Positions 1 through 11,677 of a stretch of DNA of 64,000 bases are shown piece after piece. The stretch lies in assembly GCA_963693305.1 (NCBI GenBank), contig OY855915.1:17673222-17737221 (forward strand), given 5' to 3'. Position numbers and translations under genes: made by a program. The notes below the pieces were generated by a model. It was not told the DNA's origin. It made no database searches and saw only the letters and a list, made by a program, of their open reading frames with translations. The stretch comes from Meandrina meandrites (taxonomy: Eukaryota > Cnidaria > Anthozoa > Scleractinia > Meandrinidae). The stretch's first letter is position 1. Every line of letters begins with the position of its first letter.

Positions 1-1316
1 TAAAGGCCTTGAAGTTCTCCAATAGGCGGGTATTCTTTGTATTTATTGACAAAACAAGTTATAGTTTTATAGTCGTAGTTTGTCGATCGTTGTTTGTGCA
101 TTCGCACTAATTTTCACGCCGTAATGCGGTTTACTACAAGTCACTAGTTTACAGACTTGATTTATCCTTTCAAACGCTTTGCCTTTCTGCTACTTTTCCC
201 CAAAACCGAATACTGCTTATGACCATTCAAGAAAATGAGATGTTTGATAAAAAACGGTCAAATAAATTCTCGCAAAATTGTGCCGCGTGCAGGCGACCAA
301 ACTACACATTCAGTTCAGCTTCATTCAATTTCACTTTCGTGACTCGAGATTTTTTTATGCTCTCTTTTGCTGCTGCATTGTGCTTCTTTTGTATTATTAA
401 AGTTACTTTTCTCTTTTTTTCTGATGACCTTTTCCGTGAGTACTGTTCACTTTAGCAAATTTACTTTGCTTGGCGGTAAACAAATCGTTCTTCACTCTTG
501 CCGTAGCTTAACGATCGATTCAACATTGGTGCGGGCGTATAAAATTAAATAACATATATATATGTTATTTATCGGCTGGGAGGTCCGTATCGTGAAAAAC
601 TGTGACCGAGGTCTTGAAAATGCTGCCCGAGGCCGCAGGCCGAGGGCAGCATTTTCAAGGCCGAGATCACAGTTTTTCACGATACGGACCAACCCAAAGC
701 TGCTAAATAACTTATTTTTTTCTCACTCGGTTAAAAAAAAACTAAAAAGATCGTCTTGCAAAATGTAATATTAACGCCCGCACCAATGTTGAATCGATCG
801 TTAAGCTACGGCAAGAGTGAAGAACGATTTGTTTACCGCCAAGCAAAGTAAATTTGCTAAAGTGAACAGTACTCACGGAAAAGGTCATCAGAAAAAAAGA
901 GAAAAGTAACTTTAATAATACAAAAGAAGCACAATGCAGCAGCAAAAGAGAGCATAAAAAAATCTCGAGTCACGAAAGTGAAATTGAATGAAGCTGAACT
1001 GAATGTGTAGTTTGGTCGCCTGCACGCGGCACAATTTTGCGAGAATTTATTTGACCGTTTTTTTATCAAACATCTCATTTTCTTGAATGGTCATAAGCAG
1101 TATTCGGTTTTGGGGAAAAGTAGCAGAAAGGCAAAGCGTTTGAAAGGATAAATCAAGTCTGTAAACTAGTGACTTGCAGCAAACCGCATTACGGCGTGAA
1201 AATTAGTGCGACTGCACAAACAACGATCGACAAACTACCGCCATAAACTTGAACAATTTGATTTAGTCAATAAAGAGAATGAATGCTCGCCTTTTGGAGA
1301 ACTTCAAGGCCTTTAA
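1..1316. mobile_element. Large foldback element with TTAA ends
   Basis: Two arms of about 545 bases (1-545 and about 765-1316) are inverted copies of each other: TAAAGGCCTTGAAGTTCTCC opens the window and its complement closes at 1315. The right end is followed by TTAA (1313-1316); the left flank is cut by the window start, so a TTAA duplication is likely but only half seen. The arms carry open frames (219-455 plus, 857-1078 minus) that are the same peptide read from each arm, so they are a by-product of the symmetry. No transposase is visible; it is non-autonomous. TTAA targets are used by piggyBac and Kolobok families. Confidence 0.8.
580..690. repeat. Nested near-perfect palindrome in the foldback centre
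   Basis: GGTCCGTATCGTGAAAAACT at 582 is matched by its complement ending at 690, with the axis in GGCCGCAGGCC near 636. It looks like a separate short palindromic MITE inserted in the central spacer. A second small palindrome, ATAACATATATATATGTTAT, lies just left at 550-569. Confidence 0.75.
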
Positions 1317-2166
1317 TTCCACTGCTTACTGTTCCTTTCATATTTACAACGGCTGGTGAACAACTACATTTTGGAGAGCAAAACTTTCATGGGTTGTTCG
1401 TCTCGCCGCGAAATGAAAACACTGCGAGCTAGCCGGGCGGAATATCGCTCCGTGAGCGGGCAAGATCGAAAATTTCCGCCCGCTTCCGGAACCAATCAGA
1501 TTGCAGGATTTGGAGAATTCCGCCGCTCACAAACCAAGAAAAAAATAAATATATTTATCTTCTGCTAAACGCAGTTTCATAAAATTACATAAGAGCAATT
1601 TTTAAAATATTTTGGGTTTTCTAGAAAAATAGTATAATTTATGCGTAAACTAAGGATTAGACCTATAAACAAACTCATTACCTCTTGGATGTTTGCTGAT
1701 ACTGTAATGAATTTCTTTAGTTTCTGTGAGTAATTTACGGCGTTTTGGTCGAAATTCAAGTGACTTATCGCAAAACTGAAAATTTTGTTGCGTGTGTCGT
1801 TACGTGTGTAAATCATTCCCGTACAAACTTGGGTAAACTGAATATTCGAACGCTGTGAACGCGCTTTACACGTTTCAACTCCTTATCAGTTTCTGATATG
1901 AATCAGGGTGAAACTCAATGTTTCACGAAAACATTTCATGCATGTTCATTGACGCAAGATTGAGCAAATATTGAATCGATGTCGTAGTTTTGGATAAAAT
2001 TGTGCTCTCGAGCTTAGCACAACATCAAACTCATCAAATTCATGTGCACTTCGCGTCAATTGAGCACGCTTGGCTGCCGTCCAAAATCTTTCCGAAATAT
2101 GGTATATGGGAAAATATATACACCCGACAGTAAACATTTTTTTTCCATTCCATGCACTCTTGTCTG
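1317..2166. other. No recognised feature
   Basis: Unique-looking AT-rich sequence. A GC-richer patch at about 1410-1530 has some self-complementary stretches but no clear ends. No convincing coding frame. Confidence 0.5.
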
Positions 2167-2517
2167 TTAAGCCCTGGCCAAACGGTAACGCAAGTGGACG
2201 CAAGAAGTCGCAAGTTGAACTTGCATACAGACTTGCGTTGGCTGGCCAAACGGACTCGTAAGTCTACTGGCAATCCACACAACTTGTAAAAAATGCCATA
2301 CAAATGATTCTGCGCGCGCTGTTATATAGTACTTGAAGTTTAAACTTGAAGTAAACACCGAGACTTGCGTTGACTTGCGTAGGGTAGCCAAACGGTGAAA
2401 ACCTTGCGTTGACTTGCGTGCAAATTTGATCTGGACCAAAGTGAACGCAAGTCATCGCAAGTCAACGCAAGTGCACGCAAGTCGTGGCAATGCGCCTCCG
2501 TTTGACCAGGCCTTTAA
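2167..2517. mobile_element. TTAA-flanked MITE rich in ACGCAAGT motifs
   Basis: TTAA at 2167-2170 and 2514-2517 bracket terminal inverted repeats GCCCTGGCCAAACGG and, on the complement, AGGCCTGGTCAAACGG. The interior is made of many copies of ACGCAAGT or its complement in both orientations. There is no coding capacity. The start TTAAAGGCC on its right end is shared with the foldback element at 1-1316, which suggests related mobilising enzymes. Confidence 0.8.
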
Positions 2518-3811
2518 TGTGGTTTGGAATAAGTTGTATCGAATTTATTTTGGGGGCTAATGCAGACTTCTCACCACAATCGCTATTTTATCACTAACAA
2601 TCATTCTTTAGAGTTTTTTAATATATTTATAATCTCTCAGATCAATCTATAAAATTCTCATTTTACTAGCTAGTGTTAAACTGCTCTTTGGATTTACATT
2701 TACATCTAGATTTACATTTACATTTGGATTTACATTTACATCCCAATTTCTTTTACACTGATGTGAGTCCTCTGAAGGGTTTCTTGCTTTCATGAGGTGT
2801 CTAGGTTGCGGGATATCTTTTAATTTCTAAACCCAACGAAGGTCGTGATCTAAATTACAACCTCCGTATGACAAAAATCAGTAATTATTCATACCAGTCA
2901 GCTTTTTCAATTTTGACTCAGTAAAACAAGGGTCGGATGGTTCTTAGTTTCATTTTTCAAAGTAACACTAACAACCATGTGTTATTACAATTTTTAATTT
3001 GTAATAATAACTAACTGTAATAATTACTGCAAAGATTTATTTATTAGAATTTGCGATAAGTACGTACTTACAAAACGCGACAATAAATGACATGTTTCAC
3101 CACCCATTAAAACGTTTATGACTAAGTAAACATGGGATTCTCAGCCTTTGTTTGGCAAAAGCTTAATATTTCTGACGAAAGTAAAGAGTAGAAAACTAAT
3201 AGAATGAAATTAACCAAACCACCTGTTAGACCTTGGCCGTTTTTGAATTGAATTCTTGTGTATTAAAGCAACCCGTTGTCAGGTTTTGGATTCGTGTATC
3301 CCATCAGGAGGCTGACTGTAAACAGATTAATTCACCATTTCAATCCCACCAATCGCGAGAGTCTAAGAGTCATCGACAACCAATAGAATGGCCACATCTT
3401 TAGCCTATTTTCAATTAGCTTCAATTCGCTTTTTAAAATCCACTCCTCGCCTTACATGACGAGCTTTATGCGACTCTGAAAACCTGGACCCCTGCCGATT
3501 TTCCACGGTTGAGCTGTAGAACATTAGCAGGGGGTCTAGATTTTTCGACACGTATGAACGAAATTCCTTGACGCCTCTTCGCAAGAAATGTGTAGAAATC
3601 AATTTACTCGGATACTGATCTGTCAGCAAAAGGAAAAGCCTCTCTTCAGTCTCAGCTAATCACTGATGCAGGGATAGGAAGAGAGTTGGGTGTTTGAACT
3701 AAGGTAACGTTGCAGACAATAGAGACCACTGAAAATGTACCCTTCTTGTCTCACCTTGACAACGTCAAGGAGACACAAGACAAAAACGAGAGCCTCACTT
3801 GTTGCCAAAGG
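2518..3811. other. No recognised gene; short TTTACAT tandem
   Basis: Only a short tandem of GATTTACATTTACAT units (2690-2742), similar to simple tails left by cnidarian LINEs, stands out. The rest shows no supported gene or element ends. Confidence 0.4.
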
Positions 3812-5405
3812 TTTAATTAGAGCGCGCCATATGAGAATCATTTCGATACAGACTTACACGTGTGTTAGCAAACGCCAAGCAAAGAAAGCCGCTGATCAAT
3901 TGGGCGCCTTTAACGCGGTAAACGAGAAGTATGTTGTTATTTGATATAATCACATGATCAGAAACGTTTAACAAAGCTGATGTTTTTTACACTGGAAACC
4001 AACATGGCTACTGACTGAAATTTCAGTGTAACTTCTAATAACTAATTTCAGGCAATTTTCCTAAAAATACTTTCTTTCATTGGTCTCCTTTCTTTTCGTG
4101 TCTTCGTGTCGTGTAATGGGTAAAATAATTAGCGCGCGCCACATGAAAATCATTTCGATACAAATTTTAGCTTGGCATAAACTGTTTTTATTACTTATAC
4201 TAAGTGCTTCTAAATTCTGACTAAATGGTCACATTTTTTAATGTCGACAAAGCTCTTAAACGTAACCAATTATCTTCCCGGGTAACAACTGACACCTTGC
4301 TTCGTCATCCCTTCTTCTTCTGTCTTAAATGGTAGACTTTAAACGTTCTTTTCATACTCAGCGTTTCCCTTGAATTTGAGTTCCAAATGCAACAATGATT
4401 TTTGATATTTACATTCTCTCTGGATGTGGCTGTTGTACTTTTCTTGAAGCTTAAAAAATGAGTAGGATTTGAAGGTTTTATTTTAATTTCGGCCGACAGT
4501 ATTAAGAAGCAAGCTCTACTGGCGCTAGCAATTCTGGATTTTGAAAGCAGTCTTTAACATACAGGGACGGCGGAGCGTAATTTGAAGTGGGGGGGGGAGG
4601 GGGGCTAAAAAAAAAAGAATTTTTAAGGTGATGTTCACAGAAGCGAGTGCCGAACGCGCGAGCCACTAGCTAACTACGGGGCATGCTCCCACAGCGAATT
4701 TTGAAATCTAGAGTCTCGCAAATGCTATTTTCAGCATTCTCCACGAGATATTCCGTCAATCTGAATCCAGTATAAAATCACATGTATTTCCATAATGTTT
4801 TAATAAGTTTCTTTTGTTTTTTTGTTTCTTTTGGTTGTTTTTTCTTCTCTTTTTCTTGTTTTATTACGTTGTCATTTTTAATTTATGAATATTTGTTTTG
4901 GCTTAAAAGTCCCTGACATAACTTTAATGTCGTTTCTAGCTGTCAATTTGGTGTTATTTCGTTAACTAATTAGGACTCCTACAAACAATTGGGCGCCTTT
5001 AAAGCGTGTAAATGGGAATATTACAATTTGCTTCACACGCAATATGTTGTTATTTGATATGATCACCTGGTCAAAAACTTTTAACAAAATTAATGATTAT
5101 TGCAGTGAAAACCAGCATTGCTACTGCCTGAAATTTAAGTGTGACTTCTAAAAACTAATTTCAGGCAATTTTTCTAAAAATGCTTTCCTCACAAAACCAA
5201 GTGATTCGGTTATAGTTAAGACTCTCTTTCGTCAGATACCCAACATTGGTCTCCATTCTTTTCGTGTCTTGTAATGGGTAAAATAATTAGCGCGCGCCAC
5301 ATAAAAATCATTCCGATACAAATGTACGCCTTTTAGCTAAAGTATCTTTCTCAAACGCACTTAAGCTTGACATCAACTGTTTTTATTACTTATACTAAGC
5401 GCATC
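3812..5405. repeat. Diverged local tandem duplication
   Basis: A block at about 3895-4210 recurs at about 4985-5405. Landmarks include AATTGGGCGCCTTTAA, GTTGTTATTTGATAT, AACTAATTTCAGGCAATTTT and AATTAGCGCGCGCCACAT. A partial third start (AGCGCGCCATATGAGAATCA) lies at 3820. Divergence is considerable, so the event is old. The second copy has about 60 extra bases near 5190-5245. The spacer at 4211-4984 has no recognised gene, only a G-rich run near 4590. Confidence 0.75.
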
Positions 5406-6522
5406 TTGTCGTCATATTGAGCATTAATCTTAAACTTGAGTTTCAAAAGGGAAGTCGTATTGTTAGTATTCACATTCTCTATAGCATTTTTTACTTTTGT
5501 AGAATTTTATACATAAATTAGTGAAAATTTAAGTTTTTTGAAATAGGAGAAAATTTACCTTTAAGTAAATATTTAGACACCACCCAAGATGAATGCAACT
5601 GGATACGCTCTGTATGAATGTTCTACTGGCTCCAGCAAGTCTCGATGGTTGTAAAGCAGCAATTTAAAACAATTTTCTTACTTGACAAATGTCAATTTTA
5701 TATCTTATCCGAATTACTAATTACAGCCTCATAAAATTTTGGAAGTTACCGATCGCATTCAGTTCTCCACAAAGAGCTAACCAGTTACGAAGGCTTATTA
5801 CAGAACTGCGAGAAAAACTAAACGCCACATTGCGGTGAGTCGTGTTTGAAGCTAGTTTGTAATACCAACAGCTGAGTAATATAGTTGCTCGCTTTTTGTG
5901 CATAATGGTAAAAGAGTACACGAGGAAAGTTCATACTGATAGCCTTCCCTTTTCGTTTGAAACACACAATAAGGCTGTAAAACGTATTTTAATCATAGAA
6001 AGGCGGTCGCAGAAAAACTCACTAATAGTATCTGAAATTATTTATCTTCGAACTCAATAATAAATATTTCATACTAGGATTTCTTCTTCTTCGATTCTGT
6101 TTAATGATTTATTAGGCGAGATATACGTCCAGAGAAGAGCGACGTATTGTTACCGTTAATATTTTCTTATGCTGGTTTTCATGTACTTTGTATTTGTGGC
6201 AATATAAAATGGTTGCTGTTGTTCGATATTTCCATGATATTTCAAAATCTTCGTTATTGTTAAGGATGCGAAATTTAATCACCTTTTTCTGATCGTGAAG
6301 AAATAGGCGCAAGCACGAGATTCAGCACTCCATATGCAATGTCTGACAAGCCAATTTCAATTTGTTCTCCCTTAGAGAAAGGCATTGTTCGTTCCACTGG
6401 TCGTATAAAACATTAATTTATACAATAAACCGCTTATTTCCTGAATTTCCCCAACACTTCCACATCCCACATGCTTCGAAGGCCATTATGGCAGCTAATA
6501 CTTCATACAAAATAGTCGTAGT
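5406..6522. other. No recognised feature
   Basis: AT-rich sequence without supported coding frames, tRNA-like segments or repeat ends. Short open frames here show no family signature. Confidence 0.45.
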
Positions 6523-6593
6523 GTCGAAATTGATCTGGACCAAAGTGAACACAAGTCATCGCAAGTGCACGCAAGTCGTGGCAATGCGCCTCC
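6523..6593. mobile_element. Right-end fragment of the ACGCAAGT MITE
   Basis: The segment from TTGATCTGGACCAAAGTGAA to GGCAATGCGCCTCCG copies the last ~75 bases of the MITE at 2167-2517 and then joins TTTTAGACGAG, the start of the peptide-gene leader. It occupies the place where the other copies of the unit carry their TATA-like promoter. Confidence 0.8.
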
Positions 6594-6686
6594 GTTTTAG
6601 ACGAGCAAAGCCAAGAAGCAAAAGAGATTTAGAACTACCAGAAGAAGAAAAGAAAAAAAGAAAGAACTTGCAAGGATTGTACGCGG
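6594..6686 (+). other. Predicted 5'UTR exon, peptide gene unit 1
   Basis: Sequence from TTTTAGACGAGCAAAGCC to TTGTACGCGG followed by GTAAGAAC, a strong splice donor. The same leader, with the donor conserved, occurs at 16105-16194, 35550-35641 and 45811-45900, in front of other copies of the peptide gene. The probable acceptor is TTTCTTGCAG at 11621-11630. Exon status is inferred from conservation and splice consensus; no transcript is available. Confidence 0.5.
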
Positions 6687-6711
6687 GTAAGAACGATGTT
6701 ACATATAAATA

Positions 6712-7443
6712 CAGTGGAACCCCGCTCTACGGACACCCGCTTAATACGGATACCCCGATATTACGGACAGTTTCGTTTGTCCCGGAGAAAAGCTCATATA
6801 TTTCTCTAAAATTAACCCGCTTATTACGGACACCCGTTAATACGGACAACGGACACTTTTCTGTGTCCCGATTGACAAACTCTTATACATCGTCAACCCC
6901 AATTATCGTCAACCCCGCTTTACGGACACTGTTTATCTGTGCACTGCTTATTGTCATGCATAAGCTAATTGGAGAAAGCCCGAAAGTCAAGTCACTGAGT
7001 TGGCGGACGTGACTGAATATTTTATCAGTGAAAACCTAGCGAAAACCGGGAATAACTTTTCAAAGGTTTTGTCTGACATTCAGTCCACCTGATTGAGTCG
7101 CAAACTGAAAGCGTCAGTGCAAAGTTAAGTCAAAGACGTTTTCTAATGAGTCCTTCGTCGAGTTTAAAGAACAGTAATTTCAATTTAGTCCGAGAGTACC
7201 GGTAAGTATGAGTAGATGAGCGTAAGGTTTCCATAGTTTAAACTTGTTACATTTTATATAGAAGAGGAAGAAGAAACTAAACTGTTTTGATGCTGTTAAA
7301 ATCTTGTATAAAGTTAAGTCACGGACTTATTCAAGTGATTTCAAGAACAGAACTATAAATTTAATTTTAGTCCGAGAGTATGATCAATGACCATAACGTT
7401 TCCAAAGTTTAATTTTACGGTAACAGTACAATTAAAACAACGT
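6712..7443. mobile_element. Truncated pogo/Tigger-like non-autonomous element
   Basis: Begins TA-CAGTGGAACCCCGC and follows the complete copy at 16220-17060 with high identity, but stops at about 7443 without the right terminal repeat. It holds extra degenerate copies of the TTACGGACACCC motif. Inserted in the same TA, downstream of the leader exon, as the unit-2 copy, so it predates the unit duplication. Confidence 0.75.
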
Positions 7444-8055
7444 TAGATTAACAATAAAACGTTCGCTTATATGTGTTTTTAAAGTGTTATTCTAATTAAT
7501 ATTTTAAGTTATTAACCGGATGGGGCCTGGGCCCGCCCGGTTCATAAAATTCACTCTGCGTGTTTTCGTCGTCGCAGATCAAAAAATATACATTTGGCCG
7601 GAGTTCAAATCACGTTACTCGCGAGGAGCTATGAATAATTTACCTATTTAGAATTTTACGAACGTTCCATCATTTGTTTAGTCTTTATTTTGGTGTTATT
7701 TAACGTGTGGAGCTATAACTTACCAATACTAAGTTGTTTGTTTAGTGTAAAATCTTTATTTTGGTGTTATTTAAGCGGTGGAGTCGGAATGAGTTCAAAT
7801 CGTAAAATTTACGTATTCGTAGAATGATTTATAGCTCCGTGCAATCGAGTGCGAAACAGCGACCTGTCTTGAAGACTATTACTTTATGACAGATGTTTAC
7901 GATGCAGCAGTTTACGATGCCAGTGTGATGTTTTCGTTCGCTGTGCTTTTTGCCCGTTTGAGTTGCGTTGAGCTGAAAAGAGTCTAATAATCTACAGCAG
8001 TAATATTTACTAATTCAAGGATAGCCTGCGAGCAGGCTCTCCGCGCGAAAAAAAT
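7444..8055 (-). repeat. Inverted copy of 15489-16104
   Basis: Reads as the reverse complement of the region just upstream of unit 2, including its TATA-like promoter (TTATATGTG near 7466) and the segment AGCCTGCGAGCAGGCTCTCC at 8023-8042. Identity is high over about 600 bases. It therefore places an inverted promoter inside unit 1. No coding content. Confidence 0.8.
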
Positions 8056-8146
8056 GGACTCGATACAACTTATTCCAAACCACATTTGACCTTTTTTTAA
8101 GAGCTCTTAAAAGTGCTATATTTTTGATGTAAATTTACGACTTTCG

Positions 8147-8675
8147 CAGGGTTGTAAACTAAAATTTTGGAGCGCTCGCCATTTTGGCGAGTGACCTTTG
8201 AGCTTCACTCGCCCGGATAATTTTTCACTCGCCCAGTCTCCTAGCTACACACAAACACAGAAAACATTAACACCCCATTCCGCCCACGAACATCAACATC
8301 GAGAGATTCACGGACCGTTGTTGACGTGCTGTTATCAGAAGCGGTATTTTCTTGCTAGCGGATATTTTAGAGACCCCAGGAAGAAAACTCCACATTTTAA
8401 CACTGAGTTCAAATATATAGTGTCTCTTCATCATTTGACGAATACCATATACGAATATGTTTGCGAATATGTTTGCGAACCAGAAATTAGTTTGCGACAA
8501 CGCGTCAGGTTTGTGGGAAATTTCAAAATGGTAAACAGTGTAAATTATTTCAAAGTGGAAAATAGAAAGCTGAAAATCCTACTCGCCAAACCGGGCGAGT
8601 GATTGGTGATCGGTACTCGCCTGACAGTTTTGACACTCGCCTGTGCGAGTGGGTGAGCGCTAATTTCCAACCCTG
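8147..8675. mobile_element. 529-bp MITE with 5-bp TSD (TTTCG)
   Basis: CAGGGTTG at 8147 and CAACCCTG ending at 8675 are inverted ends. TTTCG at 8142-8146 and 8676-8680 is the duplicated target. The duplicated locus at 19484-19488 has a single TTTCG with no insertion, which proves the insertion and its limits. The interior has several GCGAGTG/CACTCGC motifs near both ends. The family is uncertain: ends look hAT-like but hAT elements make 8-bp duplications. The open frame at 8198-8602 shows no family signature. Confidence 0.85.
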
Positions 8676-9788
8676 TTTCGGTCACCCTTTTTAGTGATGT
8701 GTACATAGAGGACGGCGCCTAGATGCTGATAATGATCCTCTTTAAGGTAACGATTAGCAACAGTTTGCGCATTGTTTATATACCTGTTTTCACTATTGAT
8801 TTCTAGTACAAAAGAGATCTATTGTACATTATAAAAAAAGTTACATTTTCATGCGGAAGATTGATGTAGTTTTCAGAATATAATATTTTCAATTAAAAAT
8901 CCAGATTAACTTTTGAACTATGTTTTATCCGAGGCGAAGCTGTAGCGAGGTTAGCCTATTAAAAATAATTATCCATAAAACTTGAATTGAACGTGCTAGG
9001 AATGAATTATTGGTACGATGTGCAAATTAAAAGATAAGTATTCTTTATCATTCTGTTTGTACAGGAACAGATGAAAAGACTTTTGGCTCGACTTGAAAAT
9101 CGTAAACAACTTAGTATTGAAATATGGAAGTGGGTTGGGTCAGAGCTAGTGTAGTTACACGCCCTTTCTCTTCCGAAGTATCTTGTAAAGTGGTTTGTTT
9201 GAATTGATTTCACAACAATCTTTTGTTGAACTTTTTTGTACAATCTTGTTACTTAAGTATAATTTTATTCTGTAAAAATGATCTCTGTAATTTTTATATT
9301 GCTCGTATTGTTTTGTTTTGACCAGCCATTCTCGGGATAGTAGTAAAACTTTGGAAAGAAAAAGATTTTGACAATGTTTGCTCACGGGAAAGAACGTACA
9401 TGAAAGTAGTCTTCTACGCAGCTGCACCTGTTTGTAGAATGGACTGCGCAGGTCATTGCGTAAGCATAAATCAAGAATTTTGACATTTTGACAGATGATT
9501 GACAGTTTATACGTGGTCCCAATAAAAGAGCTCGAGCATGATTTTTTAGTCAGACGTCACTAGATGTTGTGAACAGCTCGTACAGTAAAAAAGGGTTGTA
9601 TTCAGAGAATAAGAAATTGTTGCCAAAAAAAAGTTCAGTATTTAATTATAGAGGACAGAGGACCAAGCTAATTTCTCCAAATACAGTGAGTTCTCCTTCC
9701 AAAAATCATTGTAAGGGTATCATAAAGGCAATCTCAGTTAAGGTAATCACCAAGGGACCAGTCATTGTTTATCAGTATCGCATTGGGT

Positions 9789-9862
9789 TGGGGGGGGGGG
9801 GGGGTGGGGGGGGGGGAGTGCGGTGGATTTTTGTTGCTACACCGTTAGGGTTAGGGTTAGGT
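9789..9862. repeat. Poly-G tract and short TTAGGG run
   Basis: A long G run near 9789-9818 and three TTAGGG-type units at 9845-9861. The unit-2 counterpart (20613-20672) has shorter, degenerate versions, so this is simple sequence and not a telomere. Confidence 0.7.
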
Positions 9863-11016
9863 TTTTTATTATTTATGGTGATCCCTCCACCACTTGAAAT
9901 TCTAATTTTTTCTGAGCCCCCTTTAGTGCCTTTCAGTTAAGGCTGATCCTCCCTCCGTTTTTAAGAAAACCGTGTGATCTCCCAACAGTTTGCGCGTTGC
10001 TTAAATACTGCTGACCTTAGTAAATATAGTTGTCTTTCGCTGTTGATTTCCAGTAACAAAGGGATTTATCGTTGGTTTTTCATGCGGGAGATTGATGTAG
10101 TTTTTAGAATATAATACTTTCATTGGTTATAAATATAAATCCAGATTAACTTTCGAACGTTAACCTTGAAGAATATAACCCAAGAATAAAATATTAATTT
10201 TAAATGCAGAAATGTATTATGCTTATGAATTGATCGAGCCATTAGTCTATTTGCAATGTATGGGCAGACTCTAATCTAAACTTATGTAACTGTATCTATT
10301 GTAACTATTTTAGAACTATTCACAGTTCATGTAATATTCATTATCCCACGTGATGACTCAGTGGCATTATAAAAGATATGATAATTAATGCAAAGTGTGC
10401 CATTTCGCGAAGACATCTAGGAACTGGTCGGCCCTCCCTCCCACCCCTCTTGCTGACTCATCTACTCTTGTGCTCCCTGTCATTTCTGCTCGACAGGAGT
10501 CTCCCCACACCTTAATGCTAATGAGTCAGCAGGTGGGATAAGGAACTATTGTTATAATCAGTATCTTTATTCTTCTGGTTCTGAGATATCTCTGAGTTCG
10601 TTTCCTTATACTCGTGACAATAACAAGGAATCATTGTTGATACCTCGTCAAATGTCAAAAATTGCGAGATGAGCAGGGATGGTAAATACTTTGGTTTTTT
10701 TAGGCGCTTATATCGTCATTCTCGATCTGACTACGCGAATGTTTAAATGTTTGCTTGAATCTTGAAATCTTCGTTTTTTAGCGGTAATCGTCGCGTCGTC
10801 GGAAATACACATGGAGATCCTTAGAGGCTTTTGGCAAATTTCTTCGCTGGAGTGGCTTTTAATCACTTTTGATGAAGATTTGCGACAGCATTGTGTTGAT
10901 TAAAATTGGTTGTGCCAAAAACGATGGCTAGCAGCTTTCTCTCTTTTTAAGCACGGGTGCGCTGCAGCTTGTAATTGGAGTCTTTTTTGCTACTAAAATA
11001 AAGTTATTTACACATT

Positions 11017-11080
11017 TATTCATTCATTCATTCATTCATTCATTCATTCATTCATTCATTCATTCATTCATTCATTCATT
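11017..11080. repeat. (ATTC)n microsatellite, unit 1
   Basis: About 16 tetranucleotide units. The matching site in unit 2 (21619-21695) is longer; the fragment at 46213-46221 has only two or three units. Confidence 0.95.
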
Positions 11081-11179
11081 CTTTCTTTCTTTTTTTCTTT
11101 AATTAATTGACGTGACTGTCCACTTTGTGGCAGTGTGACTCCATGACCAATGTCTGAGACGTCGCATTATACCATAAGG

Positions 11180-11572
11180 GTATCTTAAGGAGGACTAAAC
11201 TTTTCCAAGCCGGAAAAAAATCTCTGTTAAAGAGAGATGTAGTTTTACAGTGATCCTACATTAATTCGAACATTTACTGATAGGAACATTATTAAACTAG
11301 TAAGAAAGTAAATCACGGGTTTTATTTGGACTTTGCTGGTGTCCATGTTGATGATGTCATATTTTCACAAGTATCTCAAGGAGGACTAAACTTTTCCAAG
11401 CCGAAAAAAAATCTCTGTTACTGGTTACAGAGAGATGTAGTTTTACAGTGATCCTAACATTAATTCGAACATTTACTGATAGGAGCATTATTAAACTAGT
11501 AGGAAAGTAAATCACGGGTTTTATTTGGACTTTGCTGGTGTCCATGTTGATGATGTCATATTTTCACAACCA
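11180..11572 (+). repeat. Two tandem copies of a 191-bp intron block
   Basis: The block from TATCTTAAGGAGGACTAAAC to GATGATGTCATATTTTCACA is present twice in unit 1 (about 11180 and 11371) and once in unit 2 (21794-21985) and upstream of copy 4 (38157-38340). It ends about 60 bases before the micro-exon. Its conservation next to three gene copies marks it as an original part of the unit. Confidence 0.85.
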
Positions 11573-11677
11573 CAGTACACAGTCGTTTCCTAGAACGCTG
11601 CCCTAATGATTCCTTGTTTGTTTCTTGCAGGCGTTTTCCTGAGAAAAGAAAGACAGCTTACAGCCGTTAGAGTCAAA

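Noticed and set aside
219..1078. Matching 73-78 codon frames on both strands of the first element
   Set aside because: They are the same arm sequence read twice because of the inverted repeat; hydrophobic by composition, with no start context or family match.
6362..7012. 216-codon plus-strand frame
   Set aside because: It runs across a MITE fragment, the leader exon and a pogo-like element and starts at a non-ATG codon, so it cannot be one gene.
8198..8602. 134-codon frame inside the 529-bp MITE
   Set aside because: No domain, low complexity at the ends, and it lies wholly inside a non-autonomous element absent from the paralogous site.
9844..9862. Telomere-like TTAGGG units
   Set aside because: Only three units next to a poly-G run, degenerate in the paralogous copy; simple sequence.
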